A stretch of 64,000 nt of DNA, from the NCBI RefSeq assembly GCF_036320965.1, contig NC_092235.1, positions 7,177,404 to 7,241,403 on the forward strand. The letters run 5' to 3'. The position numbers and the translations under genes were made by a program. How positions within the stretch are numbered: position 1 is the stretch's first letter; each line of letters begins with the position of its first letter. Origin of the DNA: Panulirus ornatus. Lineage: Eukaryota > Arthropoda > Malacostraca > Decapoda > Palinuridae. Under the pieces are notes generated by a model. It saw nothing but the letters and a program-made list of their open reading frames with translations, was not told the origin of the DNA and did no database searches. Below are positions 11,339 through 22,829 of this stretch, piece after piece.

Positions 11339-11822
11339 TGATGGACTTCTGTGTGGTATTAGTTATTCTGATGGACTTCTGTGTGGTATTAGTTATTCTG
11401 ATGGACTTCTGTGTGGTATTAGTTATTCTGATGGACTTCTGTGTGGTATTAGTTTATTCTGATGGACTTCTGTGTGGTATTAGGTTATTCTGATAGACTT
11501 CTGTGTGGTATTAGGTTATTCTGATGGACTTCTGTGTGGTATTAGGTTATTCTGATGGACTTCTGTGTGGTATTAGGTTATTCTGATGGACTTCTGTGTG
11601 GTATTAGGTTATTCTGATGGACTTCTGTGTGGTATTAGGTTATTCTGATGGACTTCTGTGTGGTATTAGGTTATTCTGATGGACTTCTGTGTGGTATTAG
11701 GTTATTCTGATGGACTTCTGTGTGGTATTAGGTTACTCTGATGGACTTCTGTGTGGTATTAGGTTATTCTGATGGACTTCTGTGTGGTATTAGGTTATTC
11801 TGATGGACTTCTGTGTGGTATT
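11339..11822. repeat. 30/31-bp minisatellite, 16 copies
   Basis: The unit is GATGGACTTCTGTGTGGTAT plus TAGTTATTCT. The first copies are 30 bp (TTAGTTATTC), one transitional copy reads TTAGTTTATTC, and the later copies are 31 bp (TTAGGTTATTC). This gives a clear one-directional length gradient along the array. Confidence 0.95.
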
Positions 11823-12655
11823 GAATCTTTCTAGAAAGTACAGAAATTTACTTGTGCGTGTATTACAGAAGTTACTGCAATTTAAAACACAACGTAAGCA
11901 AACGGATAGTATCATTAATATTTTGGTATGACAGAAAACTTACTTTGGAGCCAACAAACATATGGCAGTGTTAACTAACCATTTCAGTAATATAAATACA
12001 TCCGTTGTACATTTGCCACATACATAGTAGTAGTGTATGTGGTCTTAGAATTATCTTTAACACCTGAAGAAGATGGTAAAGTTGTTTTGGGTGGTGGATG
12101 CAACTTGCGTTGATGACCTTAATGGCCCTGGCACTTGATAGACCTTAATGACCTTCGCAGTTGATATACCTAAAGTCCAGACAACCAACCAACCGTTGGG
12201 CTGAATTCAAGCCACCGGCTTATGAATATCTTGTTTTAGCCTCCAACTTCAGGCCATCGCTATACCAAAAAGGCGTAAATGGATATTTATCTGTATTCAT
12301 GGAGATGCTGTTCTAGTGATAAGCCAAAAGAGCGAGCAAGAATTTAAACTCTTCCTGACATATAATGGAGGATTTTTAAAGTGTGCGGCAGTAAAAGCAA
12401 AGATGTCTTTTCTGAGAGAGGTTCTCTCGGTGCATTCTCAGACAATTTTCAGGTACAGATTGAAAACAATTTTGTTTTAAATATTACCACTATGATTCAG
12501 GATTATTTGACGAGTGGCAGGGAAAGGGGGGGCGGTGGTGGTTAGTTATAATTTCATTACATATTGAATAAGAATTAATATATTTTATTAAATTACTAAT
12601 ACATGTCGACCTTCTCCAGAACAATGAAAATGGCAACTAGATCATAAATCAGTGT
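11823..12655. other. intergenic, no recognised gene
   Basis: No gene recognised. It contains the short phrase TTAATGACCT or TTAATGGCC repeated around 12119-12155 and a G-rich stretch near 12525. Confidence 0.45.
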
Positions 12656-12710
12656 TGTGTGGTGTAGTGGCTAGGGGACGAGGCCTCACCCGCGAGACCC
12701 AAGAAGAATA
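12656..12710 (+). pseudogene. degenerate tRNA-Glu-like relic
   Basis: It keeps an A box-like GTGTAGTGGCTAGG and CTCACCCGCGAG, matching the anticodon arm region of the tRNA-Glu(CTC)-like sequence at 39341-39410. The acceptor and T arms are lost. Probably an old SINE or pseudogene fragment. Confidence 0.5.
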
Positions 12711-12884
12711 TATGATCACATTTGGCTTGTGGACATTTTGTGATGGCAAGGAGACACAAAATACCAAGTGTAAACTGACAACCGATTTTTATGTCAAATG
12801 AATATCTGATTAGCTACCTTCAATCAACTATTTTTTTCATAATGATTTCTCTTTCATAGTCCGACATTACCCTCTTTATTGTAT

Positions 12885-12962
12885 GATTGTAATATGTGAT
12901 GATGTGATTGTTTCACAAAAGTGCACATGGGAGCTTATCATGTTGCTTTTCCCCGTGGACTC
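12885..12962 (+). mobile_element. Penelope-like element tail fragment
   Basis: GATGATGTGATTGTTTCAC, AAAGTGCACATGGGAGCTTA and CCCCGTGGACTCATA closely match the reverse complement of 50345-50432. That stretch lies downstream of a Penelope-like GIY-YIG reading frame. The fragment runs directly into an (AT)n tract. Identification is by similarity between the two copies within the window. Confidence 0.6.
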
Positions 12963-12967
12963 ATATA

Positions 12968-13064
<97 letters not shown>
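12963..13064. repeat. (AT)n microsatellite
   Basis: About 100 bp of AT with one GT interruption near 13055. It separates the Penelope-like tail from the T-rich 3' end of the minus-strand LINE. Confidence 0.97.
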
Positions 13065-13273
13065 TTCTTTTTTTTTTTTTTTTCTTTTTTGCTTTGTCGC
13101 TGTCTCCCGCGTTTGCGAGGTATCGCAAGGAAACAGACGAAAGAAATGGCCCAACCCACCCCCATACACATGTATATACATACGTCCACACACGCAAATA
13201 TACCTACCTACACAGCTTTCCATGGTTTACCCCAGACGCTTCACATGCCCTGATTCAATCCACTGACAGCACG
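13065..13273 (-). other. short LINE 3' UTR and conserved 3' terminus
   Basis: After the stop codon come GGGGTAAACCATGGAAAGC, TGTGTAGGTA and TTGGGCCATTTCTTTCGTCT, then the terminus CTCGCAAACGCGGGAGACAG CGACAAAGC and an A-rich run. A hairpin CTCGC-(4 nt)-GCGGG can form. This version lacks roughly 275 bp that are present between GAAAG and GGTATGTATATT in the long-UTR copies. Confidence 0.8.
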
Positions 13274-13897
13274 TCAACCCCGGTATACCACACCGATCCA
13301 ATTCACTCTATTCCTTGCCCTCCTTTCACCCTCCTGCATGTTAAGGCCCCGATCACACAAAATCTTTTTCACTCCATCTTTCCACCTCCAATTTGGTCTC
13401 CCACTTCTCCTCGTTCCCTCCACCTCCGACTCATATATCCTCTTGGTCAATCTTTCCTCACTCATTCTCTCCATGTGCCCAAACCATTTCAAAACACCCT
13501 CTTCTGCTCTCTCAACCACGCTCTTTTTATTTCCACACATCTCTCTTACCCTTACGTTACTTACTCGATCAAACCACCTCACACCACACATTGTCCTCAA
13601 ACATCTCATTTCCAGCACATCCATCCTCCTGCGCACAACTCTATCCATAGCCCACGCCTGGCAACCATACAACATTGTTGGAACCACTATTCCTTCAAAC
13701 ATGCACATTTTTGCTTTCCGAGATAATGTTCTCGACTTCCACACATTCTTCAAGGCTCCCAGGATTTTCGCCCCCTCCCCCACCCTATGATCCACTTCCG
13801 CTTCCATGGTTCCATCCGCTGCCAGATCCACTCCCAGATATCTAAAACACTTTACTTCCTCCAGTTTTTCTCCATTCAAACTTACCTCCCAATTCAC
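13274..13897 (-). pseudogene. LINE RT C-terminal domain
   Basis: Begins WEVSLNGEKLEEVKCFRYLG and continues through MLYGCQAWAMDRVVRRRMDV, LRTMCGVRWFDRVSN, VLKWFGHMERMSEERLTKRI and GRPNWRWKDGVKKIL. This C-terminal region follows the RT in RTE/BovB-like elements and in many related arthropod elements. It is out of frame with the RT core because of the 8-nt deletion near 13905. Confidence 0.87.
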
Positions 13898-13910
13898 TTG
13901 ACCCTCAATC

Positions 13911-14675
13911 CTATTGTACCTTGCTCTTATTCACATTTACTCTTAACTTTCTTCTTTCACACACTTTACCAAACTCAGTCACCAGCTTCTGCAGTTTCTC
14001 ACATGAATCAGCCACCAGCGCTGTATCATCAGCGAACAACAACTGACTCACTTCCCAAGCTCTCTCATCCCCAACAGACTTCATACTTGCCCCTCTTTCC
14101 AAAACTCTTGCATTCACCTCCCTAACAACCCCATCCATAAACAAATTAAACAACCATGGAGACATCACACACCCCTGCCGCAAACCTACATTCACTGAGA
14201 ACCAATCACTTTCCTCTCTTCCTACACGTACACATGCCTTACATCCTCGATAAAAACTTTTCACTGCTTCTAACAACTTGCCTCCCACACCATATATTCT
14301 TAAAACCTTCCGCAAAGCATCTCTATCAACTCTATCATATGCCTTCTCCAGATCCATAAATGCTACATACAAATCCATTTGCTTTTCTAAGTATTTCTCA
14401 CATACATTCTTCAAAGCAAACACCTGATCCACACATCCTCTACCACTTCTGAAACCACACTGCTCTTCCCCAATCTGATGCTCTGTACATTCCTTCACCC
14501 TCTCAATCAATACCCTCCCATATAATTTACCAGGAATACTCAACAAACTTATACCTCTGTAATTTGAGCACTCACTCTTATCCCCTTTGCCTTTGCACAA
14601 TGGCACTATGCACGCATTCCACCAATCCTCAGGCACCTCACCATGAGTCATACATACATTAAATGACCTTACCAA
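13911..14675 (-). pseudogene. RTE-like reverse transcriptase core
   Basis: Contains CIVPLCKGKGDKSECSNYRG (fingers), IGEEQCGFRSGRGCVDQVFA, MDLEKAYDRVDRDAL (motif A with the catalytic Asp), LRQGCVMSPWLFNLF (motif B) and LLFADDTALVAD (motif C, FADD). It polymerises cDNA at the nicked target. All catalytic residues are present. The frame ends near 13911 because eight bases are missing relative to the copy at 62472-64000, right after NVNKSKV. Confidence 0.9.
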
Positions 14676-14691
14676 CCAGTCAATAATACAG

Positions 14692-16116
14692 TCACCCCTT
14701 TTTTAATAAATTCCACTGCAATACCATCCAAACCTGCTGCCTTGCCGGTTCTATCTTCCGCAAAGCTTTTACTACCTCTTCTCTGTTTACCAAATCATTT
14801 TCCCTAACCCTCTCACTTTGCACACCACCTCGACCAAAACACCCTATATCTGCCACTCTATCATCAAACACATTCAACAAACCTTCGAAATACTCACTCC
14901 ATCTCCTTCTCACATCACCACTACTTGTTATCACCTCCCCATTTGCGCCCTTCACTGAAGTTCCCATTTGCTCCCTTGTCTTACGCACTTTATTTACCTC
15001 CTTCCAGAACATCTTTTTATTCTCCCTAAAATTTAATGATACTCTCTCACCCCAACTCTCATTTGCCCTCTTTTTCACCTCTTGCACCTTTCTCTTGACC
15101 TCCTGTTTCATTGTTTTATACATCTCCCACTCAATTGCATTTTTTCCCTGCAAAAATCGTCCAAATGCCTCTCTCTTCTCTTTCACTAATAATCTTACTT
15201 CTTCATCTCACCACTCACTACCCTTTCTAATCAACCCACCTCCCACTCTTCTCATGCCACAAGCATCTTTTGCGCAATCCATCACTGATTCCCTAAATAC
15301 ATCCCATTCGTCCCCCACTCCCCTTACTTCCATTGTTCTCACCTTTTTCCATTCTGTACTCAGTCTCTCCTGGTACTTCCTCACACAAGTCTCCTTCCCA
15401 AGCTCACTTACTCTCACCACCCTCTTCACCCCAACACTCACTCTTCTTTTCTGAAAACCCATACAAATCCTCACCTTTGCCTCCACAAGATAATGATCAG
15501 ACATCCCTCCAGTTGCACCTCTCAGCACATTAACATCCAAACGTCTCTCTTTCGCGCGCCTTTTAATCAACTTGTAATCCAATAACGCTCTCTGGCCATC
15601 TCTCCTACTTACATATGTATGCTTATGTATATCTCGCTTTTTAAACCAGGTATTCCCAATCACCAGTCCTTTTTCAGCACAAAAATCTACAAGCTCTTCA
15701 CCATTTCCATTTACAACACTGAACACCCCATGTATACCAATTATTCCCTCAACTGCCACATTACTCACCTTTTCATTCAAATCACCCATCACTATAACCC
15801 GGTCTCGTGCATCAAAACCACTAACACACTCATTCAGCTGCTCCCAAAACACTTGCCTCTCATGATCTTTCTTCTCATGCCCAGGTGCATATGCACCAAT
15901 AATCACCCATCTCTCTCCATCAACTTTCAGTTTTACGCATATTAATCGAGAATTTACTTTCTTACATTCTATCACATACTCCCACAACTCCTGTTTCAGG
16001 AGTACTGCTACTCCTTCCCTTGCTCTTGTCCTCTCACTAACCCCTGACTTTACTCCCAAGACATTCCCAAACCACTCTTCCCCTTTACCCTTGAGCTTCG
16101 TTTCACTCAGAGCCAA

Positions 16117-16118
<2 letters not shown>
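14692..16118 (-). pseudogene. LINE endonuclease and linker (EEP/APE fold), one nonsense codon
   Basis: The endonuclease shows [14 protein letters not shown], then [13 protein letters not shown], then [16 protein letters not shown] and [13 protein letters not shown]. These are the metal-binding and catalytic motifs (E, D-x-N, D-H) of exonuclease-endonuclease-phosphatase proteins. In a LINE this domain nicks the target to start target-primed reverse transcription. The frame is broken by TGA at 15206-15208, where related copies read TGG (Trp), then continues in the same frame as KEKREAFGRF to about 14745. There a one-base deletion shifts it before an early stop. The EN N-terminus is cut off by (AT)n. 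Confidence 0.85.

Positions 16119-16178
<60 letters not shown>
16119..16178. repeat. (AT)n plus T-run
   Basis: AT tract 16119-16162 followed by T16, separating the LINE 5' end from a SINE tail. Confidence 0.95.
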
Positions 16179-16508
<330 letters not shown>

Positions 16509-16537
16509 TACTCCTGAAACAGGAACGGTGGGAGTAT

Positions 16538-17314
16538 GTGATAGAGTGTAAGAAAGTAAACTCTAGATTGATATGGGTAAAACTGAAAGTTGTTGGAGAG
16601 AGATGGGTGATTATTGGTGCATATGTACGTGGACATGAGAAGAAAGAGCATGAGAGGCAAGTGTTTTGGGAGCAGCTGAGTGACTGTGTTAGTAGTTTTC
16701 ATGCACAAGACCGTTTTATAGTGATAGGTGATTTGAATGAAAAGGTGAGTAATGTGGCAGTTGATGGAACAATTGGTATACATGGGGTGTTCAGTGTTGT
16801 AAATGGAAATGGTGAAGAGCTTGTAGATTTATGTGCTGAAAAGGAACTGGTGATTGGGAATACCTGGTTTAAAAAGAGAAATATACATAAGTATACGTAT
16901 GTAAGTAGGAGTGATGGCCAGAGAGCGTTATTGGATTACAAGTTGATTAAAAGGCGCGCGAAAGAGAGACGTTTGGATGTTAATGTGCTGAGAGGTGCAA
17001 GTGGAGGGATGTCTTATCATTATCTTGTGGAGGCAAAGGTGAAGATTTGTAGAGGTTTTCAGAAAAGACGAGAGAATGTTGGGGTGAAGAGAGTGGTGAG
17101 AGTAAGTGAGCTTGGGAAGGAGACTTGTGTGAGGAAGTACCAGGAGAGACTGAGTACAGAATGGAAAAAGGTGAGAACAAAGGACGTAAGGGGAGTGGGG
17201 GAGGAATGGGATGTATTTAGGAAAGCAGTGATGGCTTGTGCAAAAGATTCTTGTGGCATGAGAAGCGTGGGAGGTGGGCAGATTAGAAAGGGTAGTGAGT
17301 GGTGGGATGAATAA
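16538..17314 (+). pseudogene. LINE endonuclease relic, copy A
   Basis: Carries [13 protein letters not shown] (GDLN at 16727-16738), [10 protein letters not shown] and [13 protein letters not shown]. In the last motif the catalytic Asp of SDH is replaced by Tyr (TCTTAT); unit B keeps GAT, while unit C shares TAT. The frame ends in WWDE-stop (TAA at 17312), where the intact family reads a second Glu. Confidence 0.85.
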
Positions 17315-17326
17315 GTAAGATTATCA

Positions 17327-18644
17327 GTGAAAGAGAAGAGAGAGGCATTTGGGCGATCTTTGCAGGGAAATAATGCAAATGAGTGGGAGATGTATAAAAG
17401 AAAGAGGCAGGAGGTCAAGAGAAAGGTGCAAGAGGTGAAAAAGAAGGCAAATGAGAGTTGGGGTGAGAGAGTATCATTAAATTTTAGGGAGAATAAAAAG
17501 ATGTTTTGGAAGGAGGTAAATAAAGTGCGTAAGACAAGGGAACAAATGGGAACTTCAGTGAAAGGGTCTAATGGGGAGGTGATAACAAGCAGTGGTGATG
17601 TGAGGAGATGGAGTGAGTATTTTGAAGGTTTGTTGAATGTGTATGATGATAGAGTGGCAGATATAGGGTGTTTTGGTCGAGGTGGTGTGCAAAGTGAGAG
17701 GGTTAGGGAGAATGACTTGGTAAACAGAGAAGAGGTAGTAAAAGCTTTCCGGAAGATGAAAGCCGGCAAGGCAGCGGGTTTGAATGGCATTGCAGTGGAA
17801 TTTATTAAAAAAGAGGGTGACTGTATTGTTGACTGGTTGGGAAGGTTATTTCATATATGTATGATTCATGGTGAGGTGCGTGAGGATTGGCGGAATGCTT
17901 GCATAGTGCCATTGTACAAAGGCAAAGGGGACAAAGGTGAGTGCTCAAATTACAGAGGTATAAGTTTGTTGAGTATTCCTGGTAAATTATATGGGAGGGT
18001 ATTGATTGAGAGGGTGAAGGCATGTACAGAGCATCAGATTGGGGAAGAGCAGTGTGGTTTCAGAAGTAGCAGAGGATGTGTGGATCAGGTGTTTGCTTTG
18101 AAGAAAATATGTGAGAAATATTTAGAAAAGCAAATGGATTTGTATGTAGCATTTATGGATCTGGAGAAGGCATATGATAGAGTTGATAGAGATGCTCTGT
18201 GGAATGTATGAAGAATATATGGTGTGGGAGGCAAGTTGTTAGAAGCAGTGAAAAGTTTTTATCGAGGATGTAAGGCATGTGTACGTGTAGGAAGAGAGGA
18301 AAGTGATTGGTTCTCAGTGAATGTAGGTTTGCGGCAGGGGGTGTGTGATGTCTCCATGGTTGTTTGATTTGTTTATGGATGGGGTTGTTAGGGAGGTGAA
18401 TGCAAGGGTTTTGGAAAGAGGGGCAAGTATGCAGTCTGTTGTGGATGAGAGAGCTTGGGAAGTGAGTCAGTTGTTGTTCGCTGATGATACAGCGCTGTTG
18501 GCTGATTCATGTGAGAAACTGCAGAAGCTGATGACTGAGTTTGTTAAATTGTGTGAAAGAAGAAAGTTGAGAGTAAATGTGAATAAGAGCAAGGTTATTA
18601 GGTACAGTAGGGTTGAAGGACAAGTCAACTGGGAGGTAAGTTAG
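17327..18644 (+). pseudogene. LINE linker and reverse transcriptase relic, copy A
   Basis: In frame with the upstream endonuclease. It contains IVPLYKGKGDKGECSNYRG, EEQCGFRSSRGCVDQVFA, MDLEKAYDRVDRDAL and LFADDTALLAD. TGA at 18209 follows DALWNV. An extra G in the motif B region (about 18335-18341) shifts the frame, and another stop at 18642 follows VNWEVS. The 2-nt pattern of lesions is identical in unit C. Confidence 0.85.
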
Positions 18645-18768
18645 AATGGAGAAAAACTGGAGGAAGTGAAGTGTTTTAAATATCTGGGAGTGGTTTTGGC
18701 AGCGGATGGAACAATGGAAGCAGAAGTTAATCATAGGGTGGGGAGAAGGGGCGAAAATTCTGTGAGCC

Positions 18769-19266
18769 TTGAAGAATGTGTGGAAGCCGAGAACATTATT
18801 TCGGAAAGCAAAAATGGGTTTGTTTGAAGGAATAGTGGTTCCAATAATGTTGTATGGTTGCGAGGCGTGGGCTATGGATAGAGTTGTGCCCAGGAGGGTG
18901 AATGTGCTTGAAATGAGATATTTGAGGACAATATGTGGTGTTAGGTGGTTTGATCGAGTAAGTAATAATAGGGTAAGAGAGATGTGTGGTAACAAAAAGA
19001 GTGTAGTTGAGAGAGCAGAAGAGGGTGTTTTGAAATGGTTTGGTCGCATGGAGAGAATGAGTGAGGAAAGATTGACAAAGAGGATATATGTGTCAGAGGT
19101 GGAGGGAATGAGGAGAAGTGGAAGACCAAATTGGAGGTGGAAAGATGGAGTGAAAAAGACTTTGAGTGATCGGGGCCTGAACATGCAGGAGGGTGAAAGG
19201 CGTGGAAGGAATAGAGTGAATTGGAACGATGTGGTTTGCCGGGGTCGACGTGCTGTCAAGGATTGA
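18769..19266 (+). pseudogene. LINE RT C-terminal domain relic, copy A
   Basis: Starts at KNVWKPRTLFRKAKMGLFEG and runs through MLYGCEAWAMDRVVPRRV, VLKWFGRMERMSEERLTKRI and GRPNWRWKDGVKKTL to a stop at 19264. A frameshift just upstream (GGGGAGAAGG, about 18740) separates it from the RT core. The same frame is found in units B and C. Confidence 0.85.
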
Positions 19267-19881
<615 letters not shown>

Positions 19882-20130
19882 CTGAAGCTTATTGTTGAGA
19901 TTTGTCGTGATTTTCCCACTTTGAGTTGTGTAGAATGTGAAATTTATTCATCTTTATATGTGTATACTGATAGTGCTTTTGTATTAAATGTAGCAAAAAA
20001 GTTTTGCCAAAGTTAAAGGTTAACGGATAATGGAGGATCCAGAGAGTCGTTAGCAGTAATAGGAACGTGTACATAACCTCACAGAAAATTAATCCTTGGC
20101 TGTGACAACAGTTGTGTCATGAATAGTATA

Positions 20131-20221
20131 TCCTTCGAGCCAGATTCGAACCAGCGACCTATGGATGTCTGTTTAAGATTCCAACTACAGTCCACCGCTC
20201 TACCAACTGAGCTATCGAAGG
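20131..20221 (-). tRNA. tRNA-Tyr (GTA) with 18-nt intron, unit A
   Basis: The acceptor CCTTCGA pairs perfectly with TCGAAGG, with discriminator A. A box TAGCTCAGTTGG and B box GGTTCGAATCT. The anticodon loop CTGTAGA, with GTA as the anticodon, is split after G37 by an 18-nt intron, as in most eukaryotic tRNA-Tyr genes. The anticodon stem is TGGA/TCCA. All arms fold, so the gene is probably functional. Identical copies lie in units B and C, so this duplication amplified a tRNA-Tyr gene to three. Confidence 0.95.
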
Positions 20222-20682
20222 ATGAGGAAAGTAGAGCAGTTTGTACGAAAATATTTTTGGAAACTGTCGATTTTGTGTTGTTGAGTTAGGAGTGGTGGGA
20301 GGATTTTTAAGGTGCCGGGTGGCTTTTAATGGAAGAATTATCGTGTGTGGGGCTTCTCGTGTTTTGCTCGATGAGCGTTTCACACGTAAACTCCCTTACT
20401 TCTTTATTGCTTTGATATTTCGTATTTCTGTCCTGATGCATAACACTTAAATTCATGGACTTGCCTCGTTTTCGACAACGTCTTCGCAAGTATAAATCTA
20501 GTCCCATCCTTAGCACCAGAATGACTCGACATCAAGCATTATTCATTAAGTTCCAAAGCCAATCTTTTGTCTCTCAATTGTTGAACCTCCGATACACCTG
20601 GTCTTCACCGAGCGTCGCTTTCTGAGCGTCGAGAATGTTAATAGCTGATCGAAGAGGCCGGAAATGGCGTTCTTTCTTTTTA

Positions 20683-20967
20683 TTACGGTTGCCTGTGTTC
20701 ACTATCAGTCACATCGTAACTCCAGTAAGGATTAACACTGTTTTCCTGTGATCGAGGCCAATGTCTGAGATGATGATATTCCAGATCTTCGTGTGACACT
20801 AAGTCCACACTTCTGACATAGGATCTGGGGGGTTTTGAATATTTGGCTGTTTCACTTAATACATGAAAATCTATCAAGTAGTTTCTTGTCTTCCGGTGCT
20901 CTGTGGTAATAATTTCAGTATTCATGATTTTTTTGTTAATAATAGATTCGTTTGTATTTGTGGTCAT
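20683..20967 (-). CDS. hypothetical 94-codon ORF, unit A
   Basis: Begins MTTNTNESIINKK and ends near NPYWSYDVTDSEH. I do not recognise it. The same frame is present in units B and C with at most one residue changed, but the copies are recent duplicates, so conservation does not show selection. No splice or promoter evidence was seen. It could be a chance frame or an exon. Confidence 0.2.
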   Translation of the reverse strand: MTTNTNESIINKKIMNTEIITTEHRKTRNYLIDFHVLSETAKYSKPPRSYVRSVDLVSHEDLEYHHLRHWPRSQENSVNPYWSYDVTDSEHRQP

Positions 20968-20999
20968 AGCTAAAAGACGGGTTAAGCCGCGCGTGGAAG

Positions 21000-22714
21000 C
21001 ACCACTGTTCCTGTGACGGACGAGACGGGAGTAATTACTTTGCTTTCAGTGTATGGCGTCTGATGTGTGAGAGGCAGTTTTCCCACAGGCTAGTAACACT
21101 TGACTCATTTAAAAGAATTTTCAACCCTTCCTGTGTATGGTACATATCTTTACCACTTGTCTATGACTCATACATACTACTACAAGTTTTGATGTTTATG
21201 GCTCTAACAGCGAAGATTCTTGTGTGAAAGAGGCAACCCAGCTGCATAATCTCTTTTAAAACCAAATGATATAAAGAAAATAATAAAGATGATTTCGTCA
21301 ATATCAAGTTGTAGGGTTGTAGGGATGGAAGTAACAAAGACTATACAGACAAGAAGAGGGATGATACACTTGTGGAGAAAATTGGTCGTTACGCTAAAGA
21401 ATGGAGTAGTTAGCATTCCGGCTACTTCGTTGTTAAGATGAAAACAAATGATAGTTTGTAGCTGTCACCAGCTGTAAGCCCTGTGGCTATTACCAGCTGT
21501 AAGCCCTGTAGCTGTCACCAGCTGTAAGCCCTACTTACGCAAGTTCATGTGCGTAGCAGAACGTCTGCACGTGTGCAGAGCATTCCACTGTAATCTATGC
21601 ATGAAGCATGAAGATTTGTAGCTGCATTTACATGCTCTAAACTTATCATCGTAGTTTGACAGAAAAAAACTTCGTTTACAGGTTTGTAGGTGAGTGTTCT
21701 CATGAGATGTCGGCGTTGATGACTTCCATGTTATGGTATTATCTGAGGTGGGGCAGTTCCCTTAACCAAACACGTCATGCAACCAATTGTCCTGGGCTGT
21801 CAAAAGTCATAATGATCTCATTGTAGCTGTACTACTCCTTTTTCTTCTTTACCCACTTTTGGCACTTTCATCCCAACTTATTCGTACATATATGAGATTA
21901 TCACTTATTTCTCTGAAGTTCTCGATGCATTGCTGGACATTTTGTCGTCACCCCTGAGTCAGTCTGTAGATACATCATTTGCTGAAAGAATAACTCAAGA
22001 TTTGTTCACGAGATGAACTTCCTACCTAAATATGTGACGTTCACCCATACTCTAAAATGCTTTGTCTGTATATGGCTAGACAATTAATAGTTTAAAACTA
22101 AGCTCATATTTACACCATAGGTACTCTGTTGGTTGACTTAACTGGTTAGATTTGGGGGCACTTCGCTGCACAAATTTAGCGACTTGAATAGAAAACATTT
22201 TTTGGCAGGTGCTATCGGGGTCTGATATATGCTTTGTGCACTTTTTTTCTCTGTTAGTATGGTGAGCTCTTGATATGACCAGTCTGATTGGCCATTATGA
22301 CTGGTGTATATGTGTATTTCTCCCTGATATTCTGCTGTGGTTGTAATTCATCTGAGGTTATCAGGTCTAATCTGCATATTCCTGACGTCTAGAAAAATAC
22401 AGTGAAGTGTATAATGTAACGGTGATGTGAAATGACACTGGATTTTGGTGATGTATTCCAGCCTCCATGACGCACTGTCGGGCTGGGTACACATCTATGA
22501 ATAGCACTGTCTTGTGTCTTTTGGCTGATATTATATTTGTACAGTCTGTTGTAAAGCTGAGGGAGTCGAACGGTGTGATTCGTCCACAGATTATCTACTG
22601 ACGAGATTTTTTTTCCCCACGTAATATTTAGTCGTAGTCGTGTTTATCTTAAAAGAAACTGCCTAAGCTTCCAGTAGGCATATTAATACTAAAATAACTT
22701 ATATCAATTATTCA
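21000..22714. other. unit A unique sequence, no recognised gene
   Basis: Holds three close repeats of CACCAGCTGTAAGCCCT at about 21460-21530 (first half of a local 28-bp repeat) and otherwise nothing identifiable. The inverted copy in unit C ends at about 21346. Confidence 0.5.
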
Positions 22715-22798
22715 TATTCGCCATTTCTCGCATTAACGAAGTAGCGTTAAGAACAGAGGACTAGGCCTCAGAGGGAATATCATCACTTGGCCACAGGG
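22715..22798 (-). mobile_element. SINE tail, reversed, unit A
   Basis: TATTCGCCATTTCTCGCATT, AACGAAGTAGCGTTAAGAAC and AGAGGACTAGGCC are the reverse complement of the SINE tail at 16179-16298. It abuts the 5' region of the second LINE, so it could have been carried as part of that LINE's 5' sequence. Confidence 0.7.
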
Positions 22799-22829
22799 TC
22801 AATTTACGTTTGAGGAAAGGAACCTGGAT

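Larger units (their letters stand above)
13065..16118 (-). mobile_element. RTE-like LINE, short-3'UTR subfamily, nearly complete
   Basis: The element reads on the minus strand: an APE-type endonuclease (about 16118-15208), a linker, reverse transcriptase (14675-13911), an RT C-terminal domain (13897-13274) and a short 3' UTR ending in the conserved terminus (GCGGGAGACAGCGACAAAGC on the element strand). An A-rich run and (AT)n follow. The 3' microsatellite and the EN-RT order suit the RTE clade, although this assignment is by eye. It closely resembles the copy at 62472-64000. The 5' end stops at an (AT)n tract just before the SETKL motif, so the first strand of the endonuclease is missing. Lesions: one nonsense codon, two single-base deletions and an 8-nt deletion. 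Confidence 0.88.

Noticed and set aside
12876..13266. Frames with long Tyr-Ile runs or Arg-Glu runs, here and at the other microsatellites
   Set aside because: Translations of (AT)n or (GA)n with short flanks.
13338..13790. Ser/Leu/His/Pro-rich plus-strand frames opposite the LINEs (also 17059-17790, 25197-25928, 57199-58116)
   Set aside because: Antisense shadows of the LINE coding strand, which is purine-rich and poor in antisense stops.
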